A DNA stretch of 37,360 nt from JBGAWK01 sp044227665. Its GTDB lineage: Bacteria > Bacteroidota > Bacteroidia > Chitinophagales > JADIYW01. Numbering within the stretch: the stretch's first letter is position 1; the number at the start of each line of letters is the position of its first letter. The position numbers and the translations under genes were made by a program. Shown here piece by piece: positions 9,401-17,178 of the stretch. The notes under the pieces were generated by a model. The model did not search any database and had not been told where the DNA came from. It worked only from the letters and a program-made list of their open reading frames with translations. The stretch covers positions 1 to 37,360 of the forward strand of contig JBGAWK010000020.1 in the NCBI GenBank assembly GCA_044227665.1, read 5' to 3'.

Positions 9401-12268
9401 GATGAAGTCAAAAGCTTTAGCACCAATACCGATGGCATAGCCTATATCAGCAATGCCTCCGAAGGTCAGAACAGTATATATGTATATAGCCCTGCGGGCA
9501 AAAATTATATAGCAAAGTCCATAGCATTTACTATCAATCCTATAGATGACACCACTAAAGTAGTGCTAAGCTTAGAGAAGGGAAATATCCTATCTGGTAT
9601 CGTAAGTGCTTCTGGCAAATCCCTAGAGAATGCTACAGTATATATAGAAGGTAAAGATTATATCAAAACCACTACCGATGCCTCTGGCAAATACAGCCTG
9701 AGTGTTCCACTAGGTGAATACACTTTCGTAGCAGGAAAATCAGGGCTACTCGCTGACAAAAAAACACTGAACATTGCAGGGGATGTTACACAAAATTTCG
9801 AGCTCAAAGACCCTGGCTTCAACGCCTCAAAGCTTTTGGGCTTCGACCTAGTGCTCACCGAATCTAAACCTACAGGTGTACCCAATGAATTTGAGATATC
9901 TGGTGCATTAGTTAATATTCCTTCCAATGAAATCTTCTCCTTACCAGCGACCAAGAAGCTAGAGTTTTTTAACGTAAAAGTGGTAAAACAAGGAGAATTT
10001 GTCACACCTAAAGATGGCTACCTCAATCTAGCGATGCCTGCTTTAAGTTTTACTATATGGAATTATTTAAAAGTAAAACTCAGCAGTGGAGGCAACGTAC
10101 AGGTGAAGCCTCTCAATGGCGACATCACCAAAGGTGTGATAGGTGGCGAGTTGGCATTGGATATAGCTACTACCTTCCCAGAGATGTACGGACTAAAATT
10201 TCCTAGTGGTACTTATAAGCTAAAACTCGATGATAACAGCACTTTTATAAATGCTTTCTATAGCAATAATACAGGTGTACTTCCTAGCAATTTCAAACTA
10301 CAAGCACCTGCTATAGGATGGGATATCTACGGCGTAGATTTTGCACCAGATATGAGTAAAATTTCTGTATCCAAGTCATCCATCACTTTTGCTGGCAGCA
10401 TAAAACTCAAAAACATACCTGGTATCAGCGATGCTACCCTTACCGTCAACACTTTGGAAGTAAGCACCTCTGGGGATGTCAAGAAAGTGGATATAGCTGT
10501 ATCTCCACTGCCTAAGCTTACGCTCGGCACTTTCACTATGGAGCTCAACAAAGTGAGCATCAATCAATATGGATTGATTTTAGGTGGCGAAGCCAAAATC
10601 CCTATCCCTAGCAGCAATAATGCCGTATTTGGATTTAGCAATGTCAATTTAAATAGCTCAGGCATCAATGGCGGCAGCTATTCCTTGAAAGGCAACATAG
10701 ATATATTTGGTGTAGCAAAATTTGAGGGATTAGCTTCTAACCCTCTTACTTTTAGCAAAATTCCGGGTACCACACATTTCCGTATCAATGGCGGTGGCAA
10801 CATTGGACTCTCTAAATTAATAGATGAAAAAATAAAAATCGACAATATCCTGATAGGTACTAATGGTGACTTTGGACTAACATGCAGCCCGAATTTCAAT
10901 GTGGACTTCGCAGATTTAGCTACACTAAAAATTAAAAAGATAGCATTATATCCTACTAAGAAAGAATTTGCACTAGATGGAGGCTTCAAATTAGATATCC
11001 CTGGATTCGGCACAGAAGCAGGAGGGTTTGTTCATTATAAACCTGGAAGTGTATGGGTGGACAAGCTCAACATAGGAGCATCTATGGGCGGCATTGGCAG
11101 TTTCAAAGCTGCTGTAGACTTCTCGGAATCGGGGTTCTCTGGCGCTGGAGATATAGATATAGTAGATATGGTGAGTATGGGCATGGGATTCTCTTATTAT
11201 GGTGACAACAAAGGCAAAATCATTACAGGCACTGTCAATACTGGTCTTACTGTACCTGTAGGCGTGGTGACTTTTGAGAAGATAGGAGGTGGATTTTTGT
11301 ATAATTCTATAGAAAAAAAATATGGCGTAAACCTCACAGGACGCATGGTGCTTGCACCTGGTACTTCTGCGGTGATAGCCCTAGAGAATATTAATATAGG
11401 TGTAGAAGTAGAGCCCAAAGGTCCAGTATTCTATGGCAGTGCCACTCCTAATGTATTGTCTATGGATGTAGGTACGGCACAGTTCAAGTTGGATATTCCC
11501 AACAAAGACTTTTTTGTGAATACAGAATTAAAGAAAAAACTACAACTCTTACCAGGGCTAGACTTCGACGCAGCAGGAGGGTTTATGTTAGCAGCTAGCG
11601 CACGCCAGAATGATAGCTATTGGCTCACTGGCGTATATACACGCCTTAAAATGTTGGGTATCATAGACGAGAAAATGAATATCACGGGTGCATTCGGACT
11701 AAATAGGGCAGCACATCCAGAGTTCAATGACTATACGCTATTCATTCCTGAGCAATATCTCAATGGAGGTAAGATTAATGGTATTAACGCAAGATTTAAC
11801 TCCTTAAAAGGACGTACGGACAAGAACCAATACTGCGATGACTTCTTGGATATAGCACATCTATGTATGTATGCTTATGCTAAGATGGATATCAGCGTAT
11901 ATAGCAACTTTATATCCAATACTTATGGCATGGGCATCAGCCAAGAGTGGGGTGCCGGTGGCAAAGCGGATTTTTTCGGCGTAGGTGTGGCAGGTGCCAA
12001 TATTTCGGTAGGGTATAACTTAAATGGTGGTTATAGCGGTGGCAACTGGTTTATCAACGGCAACGGTAACGCATCGGCATCGGCATATATAGGATGTAGT
12101 CCTAGTGGCTGTGGCAATGGGCTGTCATGGGGTTGTTGCTTTAATGCGTGCTTTGTGGGCTGCGAGGTATGCCCTTGCCCCTGTGGTGGTAGGATATGCT
12201 TAAATCCTAGTGTAAATGTAGGGTATTCATCAGCTAATGGAGATTTTGATGTAGATATTGATTGGTAA
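6434..12268 (+). CDS. Giant modular exported protein (1944 residues), unknown function
   Basis: Signal peptide about 1-23, cleaved after SLYA. Residues 24-300 are beta-rich, including the phrase LPEGNYTICIQAYDY and an Ig-like segment (NIVFTWTTP); this resembles the N-terminal part of Bacteroidetes proteins labelled TANFOR-domain, by memory only. A Pro-rich linker (about 300-316) follows. Carboxypeptidase-regulatory/CNA-B-like beta-sandwiches are seen near 710-780 (GRVVDKEKEVVLPNMTV), 805-875 (GIVADMDGNPISNAEL), 966-1040 and 1053-1120 (GIVSASGKSLENATVYIEG), with a Gln/Asn-rich linker at about 878-942. Residues 1130-1850 are a long run of Gly-punctuated amphipathic strands, almost without Cys, that I do not recognise. 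The end is Gly-rich with ten Cys at residues 1888-1922. No type IX C-terminal sorting domain is visible. It lies between the barrel gene (9-base gap) and the Fn3 gene (41-base gap). Confidence 0.8.
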   Translation: MKKIKIILPLLLVLCGIIQSLYAGDVNVMLTVSPPYTPYISDYFSLQNKTIVTITNTQRQEYRIKIVGKIEGDNGVSISTSPNYQPPNPIIVPAFGSVTIYGSQLERYFDINTVAIAGIRKQELISGGGLPEGNYTICIQAYDYDVPNTPRSDEAPMGCSAPFTIQQIEPPFTITPQCNENVRVLNPQNIVFTWTTPSKVSVNTKYLLKIAELPNSSRNPGDALQNLTTPPFFEKVLTTNTYIYGMADPKMREGLRYVYSVTAFESTTGRTGQVLLQNTAFRNNGQSEPCVFTYGEQKPKEDIQPFTPQVKPPKQSSNITFEPAREFTYIPKSHIKGKIQFAFYKEEQDGIASEAGTPLVSLLSSGVNNNGFTDPNLFSLQNTTQQSNSSNTGTFSNIPTDAAIGISIPTGDVAVSQISVNDVHSWLATDKPKQDPWGDMQKALQEQAGNKRFPLANQQVELNLVMKQELINFYIKQKNTNPFFKMPATHITVGTTLTDNEGNFDMEIYTKDISPELYDIELTLKNDKQFYLPPIPFPLQDGVDGTYTMGNVLCLANTFRLKVKVYGAGGKELKEAKVTVLRADNFYTSKQVLDPEGDRSLNTNSSPTSDFKKDITIDGLSGVGVEPTMTKFEQVATMKSAQTQRRLFEAYDNNELYYLRIEAEDHHSILIPLGFVVGMNYIGSFYNVDAKIKNGLLEVAAAFHLMPEKSKVVGRVVDKEKEVVLPNMTVTLFNKKDKNLIFTSKTNEKGEFEILNITPSPYPYTLKVDGDIIKNYEDPEPLFIETDGIKIKKDPLYVKAQLYPITGIVADMDGNPISNAELRWKSGGKAFFSDTYGLYLGYNVGGKHKLIVKKPGFRTKEIEVELKMPESKTNNFSLSNIQSQGIQGIMGQYGNIVIQSQNGVNYSQVKMGGNNKNNTSQNLALQNYSQQNDLATNANILALFTENEQMEVPTLTLDTIKLQGFIVEVKVTDKVSNTAIANATIHTNDDEVKSFSTNTDGIAYISNASEGQNSIYVYSPAGKNYIAKSIAFTINPIDDTTKVVLSLEKGNILSGIVSASGKSLENATVYIEGKDYIKTTTDASGKYSLSVPLGEYTFVAGKSGLLADKKTLNIAGDVTQNFELKDPGFNASKLLGFDLVLTESKPTGVPNEFEISGALVNIPSNEIFSLPATKKLEFFNVKVVKQGEFVTPKDGYLNLAMPALSFTIWNYLKVKLSSGGNVQVKPLNGDITKGVIGGELALDIATTFPEMYGLKFPSGTYKLKLDDNSTFINAFYSNNTGVLPSNFKLQAPAIGWDIYGVDFAPDMSKISVSKSSITFAGSIKLKNIPGISDATLTVNTLEVSTSGDVKKVDIAVSPLPKLTLGTFTMELNKVSINQYGLILGGEAKIPIPSSNNAVFGFSNVNLNSSGINGGSYSLKGNIDIFGVAKFEGLASNPLTFSKIPGTTHFRINGGGNIGLSKLIDEKIKIDNILIGTNGDFGLTCSPNFNVDFADLATLKIKKIALYPTKKEFALDGGFKLDIPGFGTEAGGFVHYKPGSVWVDKLNIGASMGGIGSFKAAVDFSESGFSGAGDIDIVDMVSMGMGFSYYGDNKGKIITGTVNTGLTVPVGVVTFEKIGGGFLYNSIEKKYGVNLTGRMVLAPGTSAVIALENINIGVEVEPKGPVFYGSATPNVLSMDVGTAQFKLDIPNKDFFVNTELKKKLQLLPGLDFDAAGGFMLAASARQNDSYWLTGVYTRLKMLGIIDEKMNITGAFGLNRAAHPEFNDYTLFIPEQYLNGGKINGINARFNSLKGRTDKNQYCDDFLDIAHLCMYAYAKMDISVYSNFISNTYGMGISQEWGAGGKADFFGVGVAGANISVGYNLNGGYSGGNWFINGNGNASASAYIGCSPSGCGNGLSWGCCFNACFVGCEVCPCPCGGRICLNPSVNVGYSSANGDFDVDIDW

Positions 12269-12309
12269 GGAAGGAGTGTTTTTTAACGTATAATATAAAA
12301 AATAAAATA

Positions 12310-14322
12310 ATGAGATATTTAACTAATTCATATAAACTAGTATTCCTAATAGGTTTATTTTTAATATGTAAAAATACCTACAGTCAGCAAGAAGAAGAGA
12401 TAGCCATAAAACAATCCCCTAAAGGTATATACTTGCTACTGTCCGACAAAGCCGCCAATGCAATGGAAGGTGTAACAAGCATTACAATCTCACGTAGTAT
12501 CAATGACGCAAAAATACAGGACTTAGGCAGCCTAAAGGCGGCAAATTCTATAGAAGATTTTGAAGATAAAATCGCTAAAGATGCCTTACTAGAATTGGCA
12601 AATATAAAAAATTTGTCTACCAAAGAAAAGGCTTTTGAATATGTACAATCACATCCGTCTTTGAAAGATTATGGCTTGTTGGCTATGAACTTGGACTTGG
12701 GAGTAGCTTTGGGCGCTTATTTCTTGGATAAAGATATAAAAGGATTAAAATCTGGCGATAAGATTACTTATGCTGTAACCTATAGCGGCAGAGAAACCAA
12801 GACGATACGTACAATAGTTGTATATGGGCAGCCACCAAAGATAGAAAAGCCTGCATTACATAAATATTTGGCAGGCGACTCCCTGATAGAGATTAGCTGG
12901 GTATTGCTCAAGCGTACCTCGCCAGATGTGTTTTTTGGCAATGTATATATGCAAGAAGGCAGCCCTGCACCCTACACCAAAGTTGGCTCTACCATGGCTA
13001 CCAATAGCCTATCTGGCGACTCAGTAATATTGCGATGGACGCAGCCTACTAAAAAGGGGTATAGCTACTCGTTTTTTGTAGTTCCTACTACCATTGCTTT
13101 TTATGAAAGTATGCCCTCCGACACCACTACGCTTATAAGCTACAATCCTAATAATATTGGTCAGCCCTCCGACCTCGCAGCAAAAGACAGTAGTCATGGC
13201 ATATACCTATCGTGGAGGCTGCCGGCCAAAATAGATGCACAACGCTCATGGCTCTTACAGCGCACCCATCAGGTGAGCAAGTCCTATATCAACATAGCAA
13301 TACTAGACCCCAAAACAGCTAACTATATGGATCATGAGGTGCTGCCCAGTGAGCAATATTACTATAGGATACGTACCATTACACTTACTGGCGATACTTT
13401 AGACCCATCTTCGCATAGCAGTGCACGTCATGCCTATCAGGTGCTGTCGCCTACTATGCCCGAAAACATTACAGCTGTTAGCACTAAAAATGGCGTTCAA
13501 CTCAAATGGAATAAGGTGAATATGCCTGATGTCATAGGCTACTATGTATATAGGAGCATCACCGAAGACAACAAAATGGAGCAGCTATCTATGCTGCTGA
13601 AAGACACCTCCTATATAGACACCTTACCTATGTACGGTAGGAACAGATATATCTACGGCGTACGTGCTTTCACTGGTAGCAATATGATGGGCTATATGGG
13701 TACTTCGCCAATATATATACCTGCCAATACTGTAAAGCCTACTCCACCATCAGGTTTGCTATACTATGTACAGAAGGGCAGCGTACACCTCAGCTGGGAT
13801 GATGCCTCACTGCGTGACAACGCTGTGACAGGATATAATATATATAGCAAAAGTGGCACAGCTACCACCATAGATGTGAGCAGCCCTACACGTAGCGGCT
13901 TCACCCTAGTTCATAGCACTTCCGCCCTCGACTGGGATGATATCACTCCTAGTGGTGGCCTACAGTCCTATGCCCTCACCACCACAGACCAATATGGCAA
14001 CGAAAGCGAGGTGGGACAACTCGTAAGTGTAACAGCAGAGCAGCCGCATATCACAGTACCTGATAACTTCAGCGTACGCAAGACCTCCAAAGGTGTAGCC
14101 ATAGAGTGGGATATCGCTGCCAATGCTGCCAACGACACCTACATCATTTACCGCCGTGCTGCCAACGAAACTACAGCTACCAAAGTAGCATCTACGCCAG
14201 CAAATAGAATGCAATATATAGACAGTACCGCTAAAGCCAACACGCTATACTATTACTCTATTGAAAATAAATCAGCCCTTGGCATCTCTGACAGAAGCGA
14301 AGAGAAAGTAGTGAAGAATTAA
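12310..14322 (+). CDS. Exported protein with fibronectin type III repeats
   Basis: From the ATG at 12310 the product has 670 residues. A signal peptide covers about 1-26 (YKLVFLIGLFLICKNTYSQ). Residues 27-180 form a unique alpha/beta segment. Then come about five Fn3-like beta-sandwiches; the clearer ones start near 285 (PSDLAAKDSSHGIYLSW), 383 (PENITAVSTKNGVQLKW), 477 (PPSGLLYYVQKGSVHLSW) and 582 (PDNFSVRKTSKGVAIEW), each with the Trp and the YxxYR strand of the fold. The frame is open back to a TTG at 12262, overlapping the giant gene, but that would put 16 residues ahead of the signal peptide, so the ATG with its A-rich leader is preferred. It is the last gene of the cassette; a surface or scaffold role is inferred. 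Confidence 0.82.
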   Translation: MRYLTNSYKLVFLIGLFLICKNTYSQQEEEIAIKQSPKGIYLLLSDKAANAMEGVTSITISRSINDAKIQDLGSLKAANSIEDFEDKIAKDALLELANIKNLSTKEKAFEYVQSHPSLKDYGLLAMNLDLGVALGAYFLDKDIKGLKSGDKITYAVTYSGRETKTIRTIVVYGQPPKIEKPALHKYLAGDSLIEISWVLLKRTSPDVFFGNVYMQEGSPAPYTKVGSTMATNSLSGDSVILRWTQPTKKGYSYSFFVVPTTIAFYESMPSDTTTLISYNPNNIGQPSDLAAKDSSHGIYLSWRLPAKIDAQRSWLLQRTHQVSKSYINIAILDPKTANYMDHEVLPSEQYYYRIRTITLTGDTLDPSSHSSARHAYQVLSPTMPENITAVSTKNGVQLKWNKVNMPDVIGYYVYRSITEDNKMEQLSMLLKDTSYIDTLPMYGRNRYIYGVRAFTGSNMMGYMGTSPIYIPANTVKPTPPSGLLYYVQKGSVHLSWDDASLRDNAVTGYNIYSKSGTATTIDVSSPTRSGFTLVHSTSALDWDDITPSGGLQSYALTTTDQYGNESEVGQLVSVTAEQPHITVPDNFSVRKTSKGVAIEWDIAANAANDTYIIYRRAANETTATKVASTPANRMQYIDSTAKANTLYYYSIENKSALGISDRSEEKVVKN

Positions 14323-14337
14323 GATGTGATAGTAATA

Positions 14338-14424
14338 TGTCTTGTCCTAAAATAGGTTTACACAAATCAAACAAAAACAAGCGTATAAAAGATAAAAAAA
14401 GTAAAGTTATTTTAGGGCAAGACA
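14338..14424. repeat. 87-bp inverted-repeat element, MITE-like or solo insertion-sequence ends
   Basis: The left end TGTCTTGTCCTAAAATA (14338-14354) and the right end TATTTTAGGGCAAGACA (14408-14424) are inverted repeats matching at 16 of 17 positions. The similarity extends inward to 21 of 24 (GGTTTAC against GTAAAGT). TG...CA termini and imperfect 24-bp ends look like insertion-sequence ends, but the interior is only about 40 bases, A-rich and non-coding, and no target-site duplication is visible. It starts 15 bases after the Fn3 stop codon, so it may also act as a terminator for both directions. Confidence 0.6.
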
Positions 14425-14582
14425 CTTTCGTTTTCATTTGTCTTGGAGAATGTGTAATATTGTATTCCATTGACGGTCAGTGAGGTTAGTTGAATAAGAT
14501 TTCATATTTCTTTATGTGTTTGATTTTCATAAAGTTGCGAAATATCATCTACCCAAACACCTGATAGTCAATGTTTTATATT

Positions 14583-14620
14583 GCTTTTCTTACTACATTA
14601 TTATTAGCTTTTCTTACTAC
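14583..14620 (+). repeat. Short direct repeat, two copies of 14 bases
   Basis: GCTTTTCTTACTAC occurs at 14583-14596 and exactly again at 14607-14620, a spacing of 24 bases. The second copy is followed by GTAGT, giving a small dyad with its own ACTAC. Two half-sites on roughly the same helix face could be a regulator-binding arrangement, but nothing ties it to a known factor. Confidence 0.4.
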
Positions 14621-14700
14621 TGGGTGATGAGTAGTGTGATAAGTTCACTATCAGAGAGCGGCCGGCTCTATTTCTACTCTTAGTAATACCAAAACAAAGA

Positions 14701-14748
14701 CGTTGATTATAGATTTTCTTAGAGAAATTTTCGCAAAAATCATCAACG
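14701..14748. other. Bulged hairpin
   Basis: CGTTGAT and GATTTT at 14701-14717, separated by a TATA bulge, pair with AAAATC and ATCAACG at 14736-14748, giving a 13-pair stem. The function is unknown. Confidence 0.4.
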
Positions 14749-14793
14749 AGAACAAAAATTTATGATACACACCGTTTTATATAAGTAATCAGG

Positions 14794-14809
14794 AGTACTT
14801 CGTAGTACT
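14794..14809. other. Perfect small hairpin
   Basis: AGTACTTCGTAGTACT forms a six-pair stem with a TCGT tetraloop and is followed by ATAATTTTA. It may be a weak terminator or a structural element in a bioB leader. Confidence 0.35.
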
Positions 14810-14823
14810 ATAATTTTATCTTG

Positions 14824-14906
14824 CAGCATTTTGAGTGTATTTATTCTATTTTATTGATTATAAAGTAATTATATATAAATAATCAATTCAAAATGCTGTT
14901 TTTTTT
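14824..14906 (+). terminator. Terminator-like nested stem with T-run upstream of bioB
   Basis: CAGCATTTTGA (14824-14834) pairs perfectly with TCAAAATGCTG (14888-14898), and ATTGATTAT (14853-14861) pairs with ATAATCAAT (14879-14887). The two 3' arms are contiguous, so a 20-pair stem forms with an 18-base bulge on its 5' side. Eight T residues follow directly (14899-14906). This is the layout of an intrinsic terminator on the plus strand, about 150 bases before bioB. It either insulates bioB from upstream transcripts or acts as an attenuator if a promoter lies further upstream. Confidence 0.6.
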
Positions 14907-15058
14907 ATATTTTCTTATCCCAAACTTACGTTATTTTACGTATGAAGCAAGTTGTTTAATCCGATTGAGATAGCAACATATATAAAACTTGATACAAGAT
15001 AAATTTCCATTCTACAATCAGAACATTTACAACATTGTCCTATATTTATACTCAAATA

Positions 15059-16048
15059 ATGATTATGCGTACCAACTGGACTTTTGAAGAAATTTCGACT
15101 ATATATCATACCCCTCTCTTGGACTTAGTGTATCGGGCTGCAAGTGTTCACCGACAGCACCATCCTAAAGGAGAAGTGCAAGTCTGCACCTTATTATCCA
15201 TAAAAACAGGAGGCTGCCCCGAGGATTGTGCGTACTGCCCACAGGCAGCACGCTATCAGACTACTGTAAAAGCGCATAAAATGATGGAGGTAGGTGAGGT
15301 AATGCAACATGCACAGCGTGCCAAAGATGCAGGTTCTTCGAGATTTTGCATGGGTGCTGCTTGGCGAGAAGTTCGTAATAACAAGGATTTCGACAAAGTA
15401 TTGGATATGGTCAAGGGCATCAATGGCATAGGCTTAGAAGTATGCTGTACCTTGGGTATGCTCAATGAAGATCAGGCACAAAAGCTTAAAGATGCCGGTC
15501 TCTACGCCTACAATCACAATTTGGACACCTCAGAAGAACACTACGACAAGATCATCTCTACCAGAGTATTTGATGACAGAATAAAGACTATAGGTAATGT
15601 GCGCAAGGCGGGCATTAGCGTATGTAGTGGCGGCATCATAGGCATGGGCGAGCCTGTAGAAGCACGCATAGGTATGATACATACCCTTGCTACTATGCCC
15701 CTACACCCTGAAAGTGTACCTGTCAATGCCCTAGTAGCAGTAGAAGGTACGCCACTTGAAGAAATGCGCAGAGTGCCTATATGGGATATGGTCAGGATGA
15801 TCGCTACTGTGCGTATCGTAATGCCTTCGACTATGGTGCGCTTGTCGGCAGGCAGGCTGGATATGAGCACGGTAGAACAAGCCTTCTGCTTTATGGCAGG
15901 CGCCAACTCTATATTTTCTGGTGACAAGCTGCTTACCACACCCAATCCTTCCGCCGTAGAAGACCAAATCATGTTCGACATATTAGGGTTACAGCCTATG
16001 ATGCCTTTTGCAAAGGTAGAAGAAAAAGAAGTTTTTGTAGAAGCATGA
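15059..16048 (+). CDS. bioB: Biotin synthase
   Basis: A radical-SAM enzyme that inserts sulfur into dethiobiotin to form biotin. The [4Fe-4S] cysteines sit in GGCPEDCAYCPQAARY; counted from the ATG at 15059 they are Cys53, 57 and 60. Further BioB marks are CMGAAWR, CCTLGML, YNHNLDTSEEHY, VCSGGIIGMGE and the RLSAGR motif with the arginine that contacts the [2Fe-2S] cluster. The product is about 329 residues, the usual length. The frame is open to a TTG at 15035; ATG 15059 or 15065 is more likely. A weak -7-like TATATTTA sits at 15041-15048. The stop overlaps the bioF start (ATGA), so bioB-bioF-bioD form an operon. Confidence 0.96.
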   Translation: MIMRTNWTFEEISTIYHTPLLDLVYRAASVHRQHHPKGEVQVCTLLSIKTGGCPEDCAYCPQAARYQTTVKAHKMMEVGEVMQHAQRAKDAGSSRFCMGAAWREVRNNKDFDKVLDMVKGINGIGLEVCCTLGMLNEDQAQKLKDAGLYAYNHNLDTSEEHYDKIISTRVFDDRIKTIGNVRKAGISVCSGGIIGMGEPVEARIGMIHTLATMPLHPESVPVNALVAVEGTPLEEMRRVPIWDMVRMIATVRIVMPSTMVRLSAGRLDMSTVEQAFCFMAGANSIFSGDKLLTTPNPSAVEDQIMFDILGLQPMMPFAKVEEKEVFVEA

Positions 16049-17178
16049 CGGCAGATTGGGAGAAAGAAATTTCCACATATTTATACCAAAGAAAGCAAGA
16101 GGATACTTTCAGAGTATTATCTCTACCTACGGAAGGTATAGATTTTTGTTCCAATGATTATCTGGGTTTATCAAAATCTGCATGGATAGCACAGCGTGTA
16201 AGCGACTATCATAGAAAATACAAATATGCCCCACAAGGGGCCACAGGTTCTAGGCTTTTGTCAGGTCAATCGAAACATATCATAGCGATTGAAGAGCAAA
16301 TTGCAGACTTTCATCATGCTGAATCTGCATTATTGTTTAGTAGTGGGTATATGGCAAATATTGGTATTATTAGCACGCTTGCGAGAAAAGATCATATCAT
16401 CTTTTACGATAACAGTATTCATGCGTCCCTACACCAAGGCATCCGACTATCCGGAGCAAAGTCTTATTCCTTTGGTCATAATCTACTTGATGAATTAGAA
16501 ATTTTGGCACAACAGCATATTGCAAAAATACGTTTTGTAGTAGTAGAAAGTCTCTATTCTATGGACGGCGACATGATTGAAAAAGAAAGATTTCTACATA
16601 TTTGTAACCAATATAATTTAATACCCATAGTAGATGAAGCTCATGCCGTAGGAATCTATGGACACAAAGGTCAGGGCATATTTTATACAGAAGAAGTCGG
16701 TGTCAGAATAGTAACATACGGAAAAGCACTGGGACATCATGGTGCTGCGGTTCTTTCCAGTCGTTTAACAAGAGAGTATCTTATAAATTTCTGTAAAACT
16801 TTCATTTATACTACTGCGCTTCCAATACATGAAATTTTGAGACTCAAAGCAAGTTATGATTATTTATATTTATATGATAATCAAAAAAATAAGTTGCTAT
16901 ATTTAATAAATTACTTTAATTCAAAAAAACACCTGACTTTAAATAAAATAATTGGCGATGGGCCTATCTTTGGATATATTGTAGGAAACTCATCAGATGC
17001 AAAAATATTAACAAAAAAACTTCAGGATAATGGACTCTATATCAAACCTATCGTATACCCTACCGTGGATAAAGGACTAGAGCGACTGCGGATAAATCTC
17101 CATAGCTATAATACGAGGGCAGATATAGATTTTTTGATAGAAAAAATCATACAATGGGAGACTCAGGATATTTCGTAA
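16045..17178 (+). CDS. bioF: 8-amino-7-oxononanoate synthase (KAPA synthase)
   Basis: A PLP enzyme of the alpha-oxoamine synthase family joining L-alanine and a pimeloyl thioester to give KAPA. Family motifs: DFCSNDYLGLSKS, GATGSRLLSGQS, LLFSSGYMANIG, the VDEAHAVGIYGHKGQG block with the conserved Asp and His, and VTYGKALGHHGAAVL with the PLP lysine at residue 227. It has 377 residues, close to the family's usual length. The start overlaps the bioB stop by four bases, and the 3' end overlaps bioD by 25 bases. Codon use in the 3' half is more AT-rich than in bioB. Confidence 0.94.
   Translation: MTADWEKEISTYLYQRKQEDTFRVLSLPTEGIDFCSNDYLGLSKSAWIAQRVSDYHRKYKYAPQGATGSRLLSGQSKHIIAIEEQIADFHHAESALLFSSGYMANIGIISTLARKDHIIFYDNSIHASLHQGIRLSGAKSYSFGHNLLDELEILAQQHIAKIRFVVVESLYSMDGDMIEKERFLHICNQYNLIPIVDEAHAVGIYGHKGQGIFYTEEVGVRIVTYGKALGHHGAAVLSSRLTREYLINFCKTFIYTTALPIHEILRLKASYDYLYLYDNQKNKLLYLINYFNSKKHLTLNKIIGDGPIFGYIVGNSSDAKILTKKLQDNGLYIKPIVYPTVDKGLERLRINLHSYNTRADIDFLIEKIIQWETQDIS

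Larger units (their letters stand above)
14323..15058. other. 736-bp non-coding, structure-rich intergenic region
   Basis: No convincing reading frame exists on either strand between the Fn3 gene and bioB; the longest minus-strand frame has no family features. The region instead carries an 87-bp inverted-repeat element (14338-14424), a 15-base quasi-palindrome CATTGACGGTCAGTG (14468-14482), a 14-base direct repeat (14583-14620), hairpins at 14701-14748 and 14794-14809, and a terminator-like stem with a T-run (14824-14906). It probably marks the end of the cassette, an old insertion, and the control region of bioBFD. Confidence 0.7.

Noticed and set aside
10327..11418. Several long antisense open frames inside the giant gene
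   Set aside because: They arise from the Ser/Gly-rich coding sequence on the opposite strand; composition is Ser/Leu/Pro-rich with no domains or starts of note.
14258..14470. Minus-strand 70-codon open frame over the Fn3 3' end and the inverted repeat
   Set aside because: It overlaps a clear gene antisense, includes the inverted-repeat element and has no family features.
14950..15034. Possible BirA-type operator (GTTGTTTAA and TTTACAAC) before bioB
   Set aside because: The half-sites are about 70 bases apart, far from the roughly 14-16 base spacing of known BirA operators.
14323..15058. CRISPR array
   Set aside because: The direct repeat here has only two 14-base copies 24 bases apart; there are no regular repeat-spacer units or cas genes anywhere in the window.
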